Below, piece by piece: positions 33,974 through 42,178 of a stretch of DNA of 64,000 nt; the first letter of the stretch is position 1, and each line of letters opens with the position of its first letter. Below the pieces are notes generated by a model. The model worked only from the letters and a program-made list of their open reading frames with translations, did not search any database and was not told where the DNA came from. Both the position numbers and the translations under genes were made by a program. This DNA is from an uncultured Clostridium sp. (GTDB lineage: Bacteria; Bacillota; Clostridia; Lachnospirales; Lachnospiraceae), in assembly GCA_900543885.1 (NCBI GenBank), contig UQTA01000008.1:18943-82942 (forward strand), given 5' to 3'.

Positions 33974-35245
33974 ATGGAAAAGAAACCATTTGTTACACTG
34001 GCGCAGGCGGAAGAGATTGCGAAGACCTATCCAACTCCGTTTTATCTGTATGATGAAAAAGGCATCCGCGAAAATGTTAAACGATTAAAACAGGCATTTT
34101 CCTGGAATAAAGGATATAAAGAATATTTTGCAGTAAAAGCAACTCCCAATCCATTTATCTTGAAGATTTTACAGGAATATGGCTGTGGTACAGACTGCTC
34201 TTCCTTAACAGAACTGATGATGTCTAAAGCCTGCGGGTTTTCCGGCTCCAACGTAATGTTTTCTTCCAATGATACTCCGCCGGAGGAATTTGCTTACGCA
34301 AATAAAATGGGCGCTATTATCAACCTGGATGATATTACCCATATCCAGTGCCTGGAAGATACATTAGGATTTATCCCTGAGACTATCAGCTGCCGTTTTA
34401 ATCCAGGCGGTGTGTTTAAGATCAGTAATGACATTATGGACAATCCTGGTGATGCAAAATATGGTATGACAACGGAACAGATCTTTGAGGCATTTAAGAT
34501 CTTAAAGTCCAAAGGCGCGAAGCATTTTGGCATCCATGCTTTCCTTGCAAGCAATACGGTTACAAATGAGTATTATCCAATGCTTGCGAAGATCCTCTTT
34601 GAGCTGGCAGTTAAGTTAAAAGAAGAGACCGGTGCACATATCAGTTTCATCAATCTGTCTGGTGGTATTGGTATCCCTTATCGTCCTGACCAGGAGCCAA
34701 ACGACATTATGGCAATTGGTGAAGGTGTACGTAAAGTTTATGAGGAAGTTCTGGTTCCGGCTGGAATGGATGATGTGGCTCTCTGCACAGAGCTGGGCCG
34801 TTTCATGTTAGGGCCTTACGGATGCCTGGTTACCAGAGCCATCCATGAAAAACATACCCATAAGGAGTACATTGGTGTAGATGCCTGCGCTGTAAACCTG
34901 ATGCGTCCGGCTATGTATGGTGCTTATCACCACATTACTGTTCTGGGAAAAGAAGATGCGCCTTGTGATCATAAATATGACATTACAGGTTCTCTTTGTG
35001 AAAATAATGATAAATTTGCTATTGACCGTATGCTTCCGAAGATTGATATGGGAGATCTGTTAGTGATCCACGATGCAGGTGCCCATGGCTTTGCAATGGG
35101 TTATAACTATAATGGTAAGTTAAAATCCGCAGAACTTTTATTAAAGGAAGACGGTTCTGTTCAGATGATCCGCCGTGCAGAAACTCCAAAGGATTACTTT
35201 GCAACCTTTGATTTTTGTGGTATCATGGATGGGTATGATGAATGA
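33974..35245 (+). CDS. lysA: Diaminopimelate decarboxylase-type PLP enzyme
   Basis: A 423-residue fold type III PLP decarboxylase (TIM barrel plus beta domain). By family it converts meso-diaminopimelate to lysine. Seen: FYLYDEKGIREN, YFAVKATPNP with the Schiff-base lysine at about 55, HFGIHAFLASN, LSGGIGIPY for phosphate binding, ELGRFMLGPYG, and CENNDKFA for the partner-subunit active-site Cys. The last motif differs from the usual C-E-S-x-D, so a related group IV decarboxylase cannot be excluded. ATG 33974 follows AGGAGA at 7-base spacing; the in-frame ATG upstream at 33923 sits in the terminator hairpin. Confidence 0.8.
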   Translation: MEKKPFVTLAQAEEIAKTYPTPFYLYDEKGIRENVKRLKQAFSWNKGYKEYFAVKATPNPFILKILQEYGCGTDCSSLTELMMSKACGFSGSNVMFSSNDTPPEEFAYANKMGAIINLDDITHIQCLEDTLGFIPETISCRFNPGGVFKISNDIMDNPGDAKYGMTTEQIFEAFKILKSKGAKHFGIHAFLASNTVTNEYYPMLAKILFELAVKLKEETGAHISFINLSGGIGIPYRPDQEPNDIMAIGEGVRKVYEEVLVPAGMDDVALCTELGRFMLGPYGCLVTRAIHEKHTHKEYIGVDACAVNLMRPAMYGAYHHITVLGKEDAPCDHKYDITGSLCENNDKFAIDRMLPKIDMGDLLVIHDAGAHGFAMGYNYNGKLKSAELLLKEDGSVQMIRRAETPKDYFATFDFCGIMDGYDE

Positions 35246-35296
35246 TTTGCCTAAACATGTAGTACAGAACGATCTTGTCCGCTGTAAGCGGGAAAG

Positions 35297-35352
35297 AAGA
35301 TGCAAGGCTGAACTGTAAATGTCTATTATGCCCGTCCGCGTATGCGGGCGGG
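35297..35352. repeat. Copy of a 22-base dispersed repeat plus a GC-rich hairpin
   Basis: Positions 35297-35318 are the exact reverse complement of 5286-5307. Just after it CCCGTCCGC (35331-35339) pairs with GCGGGCGGG (35344-35352). No T-run follows, so it is not a typical terminator. Confidence 0.7.
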
Positions 35353-35397
35353 TGTGTGCGTTAAATTGGATTAAAATTGCAACGGGAGGCAGAAAAT

Positions 35398-36192
35398 ATG
35401 GCAAAGATCGGTTTTATTGGAATGGGAAATATGGGGTCTGCTATTTTAAACGGACTTTTACGGGTATATAAACCAGAAGACTTATTATTTACAGCAGCCC
35501 ATAAAGAAAAAATGGAAGCTGTAACAGAAAAAACAGGAGTTGCTCACGCTGCGTCCAATGCAGAGTGTGTAAAGGAGTCTGAATATGTGATCCTGGCAGT
35601 GAAACCACAGTATTTTGAAGCAGTATTTGAAGAAATCCGGCCGGTATTAAAAGATGGTCAGATCGTTATATCACTGGCACCGGGCCAGACCATTGCCAGT
35701 CTTACGGAACGTCTGGGTGGAAAAGTACGTGTTGTACGGACAATGCCAAATACACCGGCTTTATTAGGCGAAGGAATGACAGGAATGGCATATGAACAGT
35801 CCCGTTACAGTGAGGAGGAAAAAGCGGTTCTCAGGAGTATCTTTGAGGCCTGCGGACGTCTGGAAGTGGTAGAAGAACGGATGATGGATGCAGTTGGCTG
35901 TGTCAGCGGCTGTTCACCGGCATATGTATATATGTTTATTGAAGCACTGGCAGATGGTGCTGTGAAATACGGTCTTCCAAGAGCCAAGGCATACCAGATG
36001 GCAGCACAGACAGTGCTTGGAAGTGCAAAAATGGTACTGGAAACAGGAAAACATCCAGGTCAGTTAAAGGATGAGGTCTGCTCACCAGGCGGCACTACCA
36101 TTGCAGGTGTATCTGCGTTAGAAGAATGGGGCTTCAGAAATGCTGTGATCAAGGCAGAAGATGCCAGCTATGAAAAAGGAAAACAGATGTAA
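35398..36192 (+). CDS. proC: Pyrroline-5-carboxylate reductase
   Basis: Last step of proline synthesis, NAD(P)H-dependent reduction of pyrroline-5-carboxylate. The 264-residue protein starts with the Rossmann motif IGFIGMGNMGSAI, contains VVRTMPNTPALLGEGMT and the C-terminal helical dimer domain with the P5CR signature around DEVCSPGGTTIAGV. ATG 35398 follows GGGAGG (35384-35389) at 8-base spacing; an in-frame ATG at 35377 has no ribosome site. A NUDIX gene follows after 16 bases. Confidence 0.95.
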   Translation: MAKIGFIGMGNMGSAILNGLLRVYKPEDLLFTAAHKEKMEAVTEKTGVAHAASNAECVKESEYVILAVKPQYFEAVFEEIRPVLKDGQIVISLAPGQTIASLTERLGGKVRVVRTMPNTPALLGEGMTGMAYEQSRYSEEEKAVLRSIFEACGRLEVVEERMMDAVGCVSGCSPAYVYMFIEALADGAVKYGLPRAKAYQMAAQTVLGSAKMVLETGKHPGQLKDEVCSPGGTTIAGVSALEEWGFRNAVIKAEDASYEKGKQM

Positions 36193-36208
36193 AAAAAGGA
36201 GAAGGATT

Positions 36209-36787
36209 ATGGGTAAAGTAGAAAATGAAGGAATGCCGGTGGTACGTCTGGACCGCCAGTTAAAATATCAGGGAAATATCCTGAAAATGTATGAGGATAC
36301 AGTTCTTGCAAATGGACATGAAGCACACTGGGATTATATCCACCACGACGGTGCGGCAGCTGTTCTGCCTGTGACTGCTGAGGGAAAGATCTTAATGGTA
36401 CGCCAGTATCGCAATGCATTAAACCGCTATACTTTAGAGATACCGGCTGGAAAACTGGATGCTCCAGATGAACCAAAGATCGAATGTGCTTACAGAGAGC
36501 TGGAAGAGGAAACCGGTTTCCGTACGGAAAAGCTGGAATATCTGATCAGTGTAAATACGACAGTTGCATTCTGCGACGAAGCAATTGATATTTTTGTAGC
36601 ACATAATCTGATCCCATCTCATCAGCATTTGGATGAAGATGAGGTTATTGAAGTAGAAGCCTGGGAATTAAAAGACCTGGAAGAGATGATCTATACAGGA
36701 AAGATCACAGACGGAAAAACAATAGCGGCACTGATGGCTTATGGCCGTAAGTACCGCTCAATCGATAAGAAAGATGAAATGATCTGA
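36209..36787 (+). CDS. NUDIX hydrolase, ADP-ribose pyrophosphatase type
   Basis: A 192-residue NUDIX protein. The Nudix box is visible as AGKLDAPDEPKIECAYRELEEETGF, given here by its key residues: Gly-Lys at the start, REL-EEETGF at the end, with one extra residue in the first spacer compared with G-x5-E. The preceding RQYRNALNRYTLEIPAG resembles ADP-ribose/NDP-sugar pyrophosphatases of the NudF group. It follows proC closely and probably shares its transcript. ATG 36209 is behind AAGGAGAAGG. Confidence 0.88.
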   Translation: MGKVENEGMPVVRLDRQLKYQGNILKMYEDTVLANGHEAHWDYIHHDGAAAVLPVTAEGKILMVRQYRNALNRYTLEIPAGKLDAPDEPKIECAYRELEEETGFRTEKLEYLISVNTTVAFCDEAIDIFVAHNLIPSHQHLDEDEVIEVEAWELKDLEEMIYTGKITDGKTIAALMAYGRKYRSIDKKDEMI

Positions 36788-36806
36788 TGACAGATCAGAA
36801 GTTTCG

Positions 36807-36983
36807 TCACAGTTTGCCTTTTTGATGGCTGTATTGTTCAGCGGCAATGCGCTTTAAATCAGAATACATAGATTCTGATAAGGGTACTGGTACGGAAAGC
36901 TCTTTTGCTTTTCGTACCAGATAACCGCTGAATGTTTCCGGTTCACTGTTTAAGTTGTTCAACGAGTTTTTATTGGTACACAT
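36807..36983 (-). CDS. Small ORF resembling the C-terminus of ketopantoate reductase
   Basis: A 58-codon minus-strand ORF, ATG at the complement of 36981-36983 and TGA at 36807-36809. Residues 19-50 (GYLVRKAKELSVPVPLSESM and on) follow the helix pattern of the ApbA/PanE C-terminal domain, where a G-x-x-V-R-x-G/A-x-E-L-G-I-P-T-P-x-N run is typical. AAAGGAG lies about 14 bases before the ATG, a little far. No N-terminal reductase domain exists nearby, so this is either a gene remnant or a stand-alone small protein. It ends close to the NUDIX gene and precedes the GNAT gene on the other side. Confidence 0.45.
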   Translation of the reverse strand: MCTNKNSLNNLNSEPETFSGYLVRKAKELSVPVPLSESMYSDLKRIAAEQYSHQKGKL

Positions 36984-37023
36984 GATAAATAGAAACTCTC
37001 CTTTTGCTGCATTCCTGATCCGG

Positions 37024-37509
37024 TTAAAAGGTCAGCCGCATCTGATACCATACCACATTTCCGTGGACGGACTGGGAAACACCTTCATTTACAAAGCCAA
37101 ATTTAGCATAATAGTGGATCAGTTTGTCCTTGCAGGTAAGGACCAGACCTTTGCGGCCTTTTTTTCTGGCATCTTCAATGGCTGCTTTGATCAGTTCACC
37201 TGCATAGCCCTTTTGGCGGCAGGAAGGAATGGTATTCACTCCAAAGATCATCTGCCATGGGCCCTTTTCGTTGTGCATTTCCCCTTTTTCGTACATTTCA
37301 TCTGTAAGGTCGGCTTCATCAGTTGCCATGCCGTCTACAAAGGCGATCAGTTTGTCATTTTCATCAAACATCAGCCAGAAATGGTCAGCATAGTAAGTCA
37401 GGCGGTTTTCAAAATCTTTTCTGGTGGCTGCTTCTGCAGCAGGAAAGCATTCTGCTTCTACGGCAGTTAATGCGTCTAAGTCATTTAAGGTTGCGGTTCT
37501 GATTTTCAT
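37024..37509 (-). CDS. GNAT-family N-acetyltransferase
   Basis: A 161-residue GCN5-related acetyltransferase. The acetyl-CoA motif is CRQKGYAGELIKAA (about 96-109, R/Q-x-x-G-x-A form), with HYYAKFGFVNEG near the end as motif B. The FPAAEAATRKDFENRL start resembles the serotonin acetyltransferase-like subgroup. The substrate is unknown. Its ATG overlaps the stop of the HAD gene upstream by four bases, so the two are coupled. Confidence 0.85.
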   Translation of the reverse strand: MKIRTATLNDLDALTAVEAECFPAAEAATRKDFENRLTYYADHFWLMFDENDKLIAFVDGMATDEADLTDEMYEKGEMHNEKGPWQMIFGVNTIPSCRQKGYAGELIKAAIEDARKKGRKGLVLTCKDKLIHYYAKFGFVNEGVSQSVHGNVVWYQMRLTF

Positions 37510-38339
37510 AATTTTCCTCCAAGTAAATATTTGTCAATGGCCTCTGCGCAGCCATCGTGATCGCAGTCAGCTACGATCACATCAGCAAGTTCCCTGATGG
37601 GACCTGTTGCATTTCCCATAGCGACTGCCAGTCCGGCTGTTTTTAGCGCCATGGTATCGTTATCTGCATCGCCTACAGCAATTGTCTGCTCTAAAGGCAG
37701 ATCCAGATATTCGCAGAGTTTTTCAAGCCCCACTCCTTTGTGGATCCCCTTTGGGGAACATTCCAAAGAAGTGGATTCTGCCAGCGCAAGAGCAGTTTTA
37801 AGTCCTGCTTCTTTTATGCGTTCTACTGTGCGGATACGGGATGCTTCATTTTTGTGATAAAGATTCAGCTTCAGCACAGGAAAAGGCTTTTCACAGAAAG
37901 AATGGTAAATATCGTCCATTTTATCTGTGATCTTATCAAACATGGTCTGATAAACACCCATGTGAAAATCTGCCATATGGGACTGCTGGTCTTTCTGTAC
38001 AATAGAATGTTCAGAGAGAACATGGATCATGGCTTCTTCTTTTATGCCAAATTCCATCAGTTTTTTTACGGTTTCCGGGTCAAGAGCCTGAGAATAAAGC
38101 GTTTTCTTCTCTTTCAGGTCATAAACACAGGCGCCGCTGACACAGTTTAAGTAGCGCAGTCCCGGTATCGCTTCCGTAAAGTCATTTAATTCTGCCAGAT
38201 TTCGTCCTGTACACAGAATCACGGTTTTTCCGGTAGCTGTGGCCCGTTTAATAGCATTTAAAGTTTCAGGCGAGATTTGTTTATTTGAATTTAACAGAGT
38301 TCCATCCATATCAAAGGCAATCAGCTGATAGCAGCTCAT
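37506..38339 (-). CDS. Cof-type HAD-IIB sugar-phosphate phosphatase
   Basis: A 277-residue HAD phosphatase of the Cof/YwpJ group: FDMDGTLLNS (9-18; nucleophile Asp10 and Asp12), LCTGRN as motif II, a type IIB cap, and GDADNDTMAL as the C-terminal metal motif. Members dephosphorylate sugar phosphates or flavin/PLP precursors with broad specificity. AGGAGG precedes the start on the minus strand. Co-transcribed with the GNAT gene that overlaps its end. Confidence 0.9.
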   Translation of the reverse strand: MSCYQLIAFDMDGTLLNSNKQISPETLNAIKRATATGKTVILCTGRNLAELNDFTEAIPGLRYLNCVSGACVYDLKEKKTLYSQALDPETVKKLMEFGIKEEAMIHVLSEHSIVQKDQQSHMADFHMGVYQTMFDKITDKMDDIYHSFCEKPFPVLKLNLYHKNEASRIRTVERIKEAGLKTALALAESTSLECSPKGIHKGVGLEKLCEYLDLPLEQTIAVGDADNDTMALKTAGLAVAMGNATGPIRELADVIVADCDHDGCAEAIDKYLLGGKL

Positions 38340-38667
38340 AATAAAATCCTCCTGATATTCAACAATATTCTAAGTATATCACATTTTAACCAAATCAGGG
38401 AAGTCCCCTGCTTCAATTGCGAAAAGCAATAAGCAGGGGTGGGGACTTGCTTGTATCAGGAGGGGTGCAAGCCCCTTCTGATAAGTTGCGCAGCAGCTAT
38501 TTGGTTATGAGCAAGTAGCGAAGCGAATTGCGAATATCCTTTAACTCGGATCAAGGAAGAGATTTTCTCTCAGACGCAGGCCAAAAACAAGCATGAAGGG
38601 AAGCAAAAAAGCATACAGTTGCTGTAAGAGTGAAGAAACATGCCTGAAGGTTTGAGAAAGGTGAGAA
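38340..38667. repeat. Non-coding 328-base gap rich in hairpins
   Basis: Between divergent HAD and spoIIM-like genes. A stepped hairpin pairs AAGTCCC (38401-38407) with GGGACTT (38442-38448), CCTGCTT with AAGCAGG, and ATTGC with GCAAT. A second, 12-bp hairpin pairs TATCAGGAGGGG (38454-38465) with CCCCTTCTGATA (38472-38483). A 19-base sequence at 38527-38545 matches 6433-6451 with one mismatch. No ORF or clear promoter is visible; it resembles a palindromic intergenic repeat cluster. Confidence 0.55.
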
Positions 38668-39159
38668 ATGCCTAAATTTCAGTTAAAAAGGTTGTCAGGC
38701 AGCCATTTCCTGCTTTTTTGTTTTTTCTTTGGAATGGCTAGTGCTTCTGCCATGGTGTGGTGCCGTGGTCCTGCTTTTTTGTCCTGGACAAATGTAGAAG
38801 GGACAGGTTCTTTTACAGATGCCTTTTTTATTGTAATAAAACAGCGCTTTTTCCAGTTAGGTGCCGGATGGCTGTGCAGTCTTACGTTTTATAGCCTGTG
38901 GCTGTTTGGGCTTCTTACCTGCTTTTGGTCTTTCAGTCTTGGAATGGGGATTTCCTGTTATACAGCAGAAAAAGGTCTTTTAGGTCTGATTTTCTTTTTG
39001 CGCTCTCTTTTTCCTCAGGGGCTCTTTTATCTGGCTGTCTGGTATGTTCTTTCTAAGTGGTCTGTCAGCAGACAGAAACGGCTGCGGCTGCCTGCACTTG
39101 TTTTTTTAATAATGCTCACGGTCTTGGGAGCTGTTTTAGAGACATATTTTCATTTTTAA
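38668..39159 (+). CDS. spoIIM: SpoIIM-like sporulation membrane protein
   Basis: A 163-residue protein with four or five membrane helices, Phe-rich, in the pattern of SpoIIM: an N-terminal helix, an extracytoplasmic loop, then LLTCFWSFSLGMGIS (the conserved G-x-S-x-G region) and FFLRSLFPQGLFYLAVWY (the P-Q/H-x-x-F-x-L-P region). SpoIIM is part of the DMP complex with SpoIID and SpoIIP that remodels peptidoglycan in engulfment. It is a little shorter than the usual 200 or so residues. xerD downstream is the same neighbour seen in other endospore formers, which supports the assignment. Confidence 0.7.
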   Translation: MPKFQLKRLSGSHFLLFCFFFGMASASAMVWCRGPAFLSWTNVEGTGSFTDAFFIVIKQRFFQLGAGWLCSLTFYSLWLFGLLTCFWSFSLGMGISCYTAEKGLLGLIFFLRSLFPQGLFYLAVWYVLSKWSVSRQKRLRLPALVFLIMLTVLGAVLETYFHF

Positions 39160-39180
39160 ACGCAGAATATACAAAAACTA

Positions 39181-39209
39181 TTTAAAAGTGCAAAAAAATA
39201 AATTATACT
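39181..39209 (+). promoter_or_regulatory. Possible xerD promoter
   Basis: TTTAAA (39181-39186), 17-base spacer, TATACT (39204-39209), about 108 bases before the xerD start. Confidence 0.45.
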
Positions 39210-39316
39210 GTAAAAATAATGTTCTGGGATAAAAGCAGACAGAGAGTACGTGCAAGGTTCATGGGGTGCTCTGATACAGAGAGAGGATCTGCACTGTGTA
39301 CTGGGGGAAAACAAAA

Positions 39317-40183
39317 ATGATAGAAGAGATAAACAGCTTTACTACTTATCTTCAGGAAGTGAAGCATACTGCAAAAAATACAGAAGTGTCCTATCACAGA
39401 GATCTGATCCAGATGGCGGGATTTATGGAGAAAATGGGTATCACTCAGGTAGAAAAAGTGACAAAGACCAGTTTAAATTCCTATATCCTCTATCTGGAAA
39501 AAGAGGGGAAAGCGGCGTCTACGATTTCACGGGAACTGGCATCCATCAAGGCATTTTTTAATTATCTTTTTAAAGAGAGAAAGATAAACCGGGATCCAGC
39601 AGAATTTTTAAAGGCCCCCAAGATTGAGCGCAAGATACCGGTGATACTGACAAAAGAAGAAATACAGGCCCTTTTAGCTCAGCCGGGAGATACAACGGCA
39701 AAAGAACTGCGGGATAAAGCCATGCTGGAACTATTGTATGCAACGGGGATACGGGTATCAGAACTGATCGGTTTGAAATTGGAAGATGTGAATATGCAGA
39801 TCGGTTATATTACCTGCTGCGACCATACAAAAAACAGGACGATCCCTTTTGGAAAAGAAGCAAAACAGGCGCTGCGTACCTATTTAGAAAAGGCAAGGAG
39901 TCCTCTTTTAAAAGGACGTACCTGTGAATGGCTGTTTACTAACTGCAGCGGTCAGCCAATGAGCCGTCAGGGATTTTGGAAGCTGATCAAATTTTACGGG
40001 GAAAAGGCGGGGATCCAGGCAGATATCACGCCTCATACACTGCGCCATTCCTTTGCGGCGCACCTGATCGGAGGCGGTGCAGATATCCATGCAGTCCAGG
40101 CTATGTTAGGACATGGGGATACTGGCGCGTCTCAGATGTATGCAGTGTATGCAGCAGCTACAGCTGCCCGGTCAGATAGGTAA
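39317..40183 (+). CDS. xerD: Tyrosine recombinase XerD-like
   Basis: A 288-residue site-specific recombinase that resolves chromosome dimers at dif with XerC. An N-terminal SAM-like core-binding domain (about 1-95) is followed by the catalytic domain with Arg146 (ATGIRVSEL), Lys172, His240-x2-Arg243 (PHTLRHSFAAHL), His266 (LGHGDTG) and nucleophile Tyr275. The tail after Tyr275 (AVYAAATAARSDR) is unlike the usual Y-T-H-V...K-A-H-P end. ATG 39317 follows GGGGGA at 8-base spacing. Its 3' end overlaps the convergent YprB gene by 26 bases. Confidence 0.88.
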   Translation: MIEEINSFTTYLQEVKHTAKNTEVSYHRDLIQMAGFMEKMGITQVEKVTKTSLNSYILYLEKEGKAASTISRELASIKAFFNYLFKERKINRDPAEFLKAPKIERKIPVILTKEEIQALLAQPGDTTAKELRDKAMLELLYATGIRVSELIGLKLEDVNMQIGYITCCDHTKNRTIPFGKEAKQALRTYLEKARSPLLKGRTCEWLFTNCSGQPMSRQGFWKLIKFYGEKAGIQADITPHTLRHSFAAHLIGGGADIHAVQAMLGHGDTGASQMYAVYAAATAARSDR

Positions 40184-41261
40184 AAATGTCATGGGCATAG
40201 TGAGAGTTTTTCTCGCAATCTGTCCATAAAACTTCATCATCATAAAGAGTATAGGAGAGAGAGGACTTATATTCTTCCTTAAAAGAAGGTTCCCATAAAG
40301 AACCGAATTGAGGCAAGAACAGGCCCTCTTTTTTGTTGTAACAGTTTTTTGCAGTGGCTTTTTTGCGGGCAGAACGGTCTACATATTCTCCAATGCTTTT
40401 ATGGATCGCTGTATCTTCTAAGGGAAGGTAATAATAATTTTGCGGATCCGGATAGAAATATTTTAATGTACCTTCATAGAGATTTATATTGCAGGCCAGA
40501 CAGTTATCATGGAGTTCCAGGCTTAATGGAGTTACGCTGTATTCCAGAGGAACGGGGATGTTATAGGGACTTTCCCATAAAAGATTAACAAAGGGATGGG
40601 AATATCCGGCTTCATCCCTGTAGGAATATAGTTTGTGGCTGCAAAGGGTAAAATCCGATCCAAACAGGTCTGCATAATTTAAGATCGGCAGGATGGAAGG
40701 CATTCCTTTAAGGTCATCGGCATTGTGGAGTATCAGCAGGTCAAAAAGGTATTTTTCATGAGTATGCAGGTAATCACGGTAGACTTCGATCAGTTGGCCC
40801 CCGTTGTATTTATCTTCCCTGTGCACGCCCAGAAACTGTTCAATGGATTTCTGCTTCATATTTTCCAGCTTTAAAAGCTTTCTGTATGGTTTGATCTTTT
40901 TAAAAATATCGATACTGACCAGATCATCAAAGTTGTAGTCAAGTCCCAGACGTTCACAGCATTTTAAAAGATAAGGAATATCAAAACGGTCTCCATTAAA
41001 ATGGACCAGTATCTTAAAACGCTTTAAAAAGGCAAAAAAGGCATCTAAAAGCTCTTTTTCTGCCTGTCTTGTATCTGCAAACCACTGGATCAGCTTCCAG
41101 CCAAAGCCGTCAAAGTAAGTGCAGCCAATGAGATACAGCTGGGAAGTTTCCCCGGAAAAACCGGTGGTTTCTATGTCAAAAAATAAAATATCCTTTAAAG
41201 ATCCGATGCGGTCTAAAGGATATGTATTTGGAAATTCAATGGGATGTTTAATAGTGATCAT
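40158..41261 (-). CDS. YprB-type ribonuclease-H-like (DEDD) exonuclease
   Basis: A 367-residue protein with an RNase-H-like 3'-5' exonuclease fold. DEDD residues are visible in LFFDIETTGF (about 27-36), HFNGDRFDIPYL, and HNADDLKGM; a C-terminal region of about 170 residues is of unknown fold. YprB proteins are widespread in Firmicutes, often near an SF2 helicase, which is absent here. The start overlaps no other gene, and the end is convergent with xerD, overlapping by 26 bases. Confidence 0.85.
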   Translation of the reverse strand: MITIKHPIEFPNTYPLDRIGSLKDILFFDIETTGFSGETSQLYLIGCTYFDGFGWKLIQWFADTRQAEKELLDAFFAFLKRFKILVHFNGDRFDIPYLLKCCERLGLDYNFDDLVSIDIFKKIKPYRKLLKLENMKQKSIEQFLGVHREDKYNGGQLIEVYRDYLHTHEKYLFDLLILHNADDLKGMPSILPILNYADLFGSDFTLCSHKLYSYRDEAGYSHPFVNLLWESPYNIPVPLEYSVTPLSLELHDNCLACNINLYEGTLKYFYPDPQNYYYLPLEDTAIHKSIGEYVDRSARKKATAKNCYNKKEGLFLPQFGSLWEPSFKEEYKSSLSYTLYDDEVLWTDCEKNSHYAHDIFTYLTGQL

Positions 41262-41364
41262 AAAAATCCTTTCGGGTCATTGTATGGTACTGTGCGTCCT
41301 TAGTTTAGCTGATTTTTTAAGGAAATGCAAGAAGTGAGCATCGAATATTTGTTCGGTATCCTGC

Positions 41365-41393
41365 TTGCATTGAAGCGGTGTGTATGTTATGAT
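41365..41393 (+). promoter_or_regulatory. ruvAB promoter
   Basis: TTGCAT (41365-41370), 17-base spacer, TATGAT (41388-41393). No LexA-type box (GAAC-N4-GTTC) was noticed next to it. Confidence 0.6.
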
Positions 41394-41466
41394 TGGTAAA
41401 AGACGAAGAAACGCATAAACAGTAACGCATTTTATGCGGATCCAGATAAAAGGAATGTAAAAACAG

Positions 41467-42096
41467 ATGATTTCATATATAAAAGGAGCCCTTGGGGCAG
41501 TAGAAGATGATGTGATCGTAGTGGAGACCGGGGGCATCGGACTGGCAGTTCATGTACCGCTGTCACTGTTAGAGGAACTTCCGGCATTAGGGGAAGAAGT
41601 GACCGTTTATACGTATTTCCAGGTACGTGAAGATGCTATGACTTTATATGGCTTTTTACACAGGCAGGACCGGGAAATGTTTAAGCAGCTGATCGGGGTC
41701 AATGGAATCGGCCCGAAAGGGGCACTTGGTATTCTTTCGGTTATGAGACCGGATGATCTGCGGATCGCCATTGTCAGCGGAGATGCAAAAGCTATTTCCA
41801 AGGCACCGGGGATCGGGGCTAAGACTGCTCAGAGACTGATCTTAGATCTCAAGGATAAAGTGGATCTGGAAGAAGTGATGATGTCCTCTTTTGGAGGCGG
41901 AAAGGAAAACAGTTCCGATGCAGGTGCATCTGCAGCAGGTATGGCGGCATCTGCAAAAGAGGCAGTAGCGGCATTGACGGCTCTTGGTTATACAGGCATG
42001 GAAGCTTCCAAGGCTGTGAAAAAAGTAGAGATCACAGAAAATATGAGTGTGGAAGATATTTTAAAGGCTTCTCTCAAACATTTGAGCTTTTTGTAG
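41467..42096 (+). CDS. ruvA: Holliday junction branch migration protein RuvA
   Basis: A 209-residue DNA-binding subunit of the RuvAB branch-migration motor. Seen: the OB-fold start MISYIKGALGAVEDD, helix-hairpin-helix motifs with GVNGIGPKGALGIL and APGIGAKTAQRLILDLKDK, an acidic/Ser-Ala linker (about 135-160), and the C-terminal three-helix domain that binds RuvB (EAVAALTALGYTG). It is followed by ruvB after 82 bases in the standard order; ruvC is not present here. Confidence 0.95.
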   Translation: MISYIKGALGAVEDDVIVVETGGIGLAVHVPLSLLEELPALGEEVTVYTYFQVREDAMTLYGFLHRQDREMFKQLIGVNGIGPKGALGILSVMRPDDLRIAIVSGDAKAISKAPGIGAKTAQRLILDLKDKVDLEEVMMSSFGGGKENSSDAGASAAGMAASAKEAVAALTALGYTGMEASKAVKKVEITENMSVEDILKASLKHLSFL

Positions 42097-42178
42097 GATC
42101 TTTTGACCTGCGAAGCCACGGCAAATTCTGTTGCTGATCATGGTTGCATGAACAGCAGCAAAAACATATGAGGTATAT

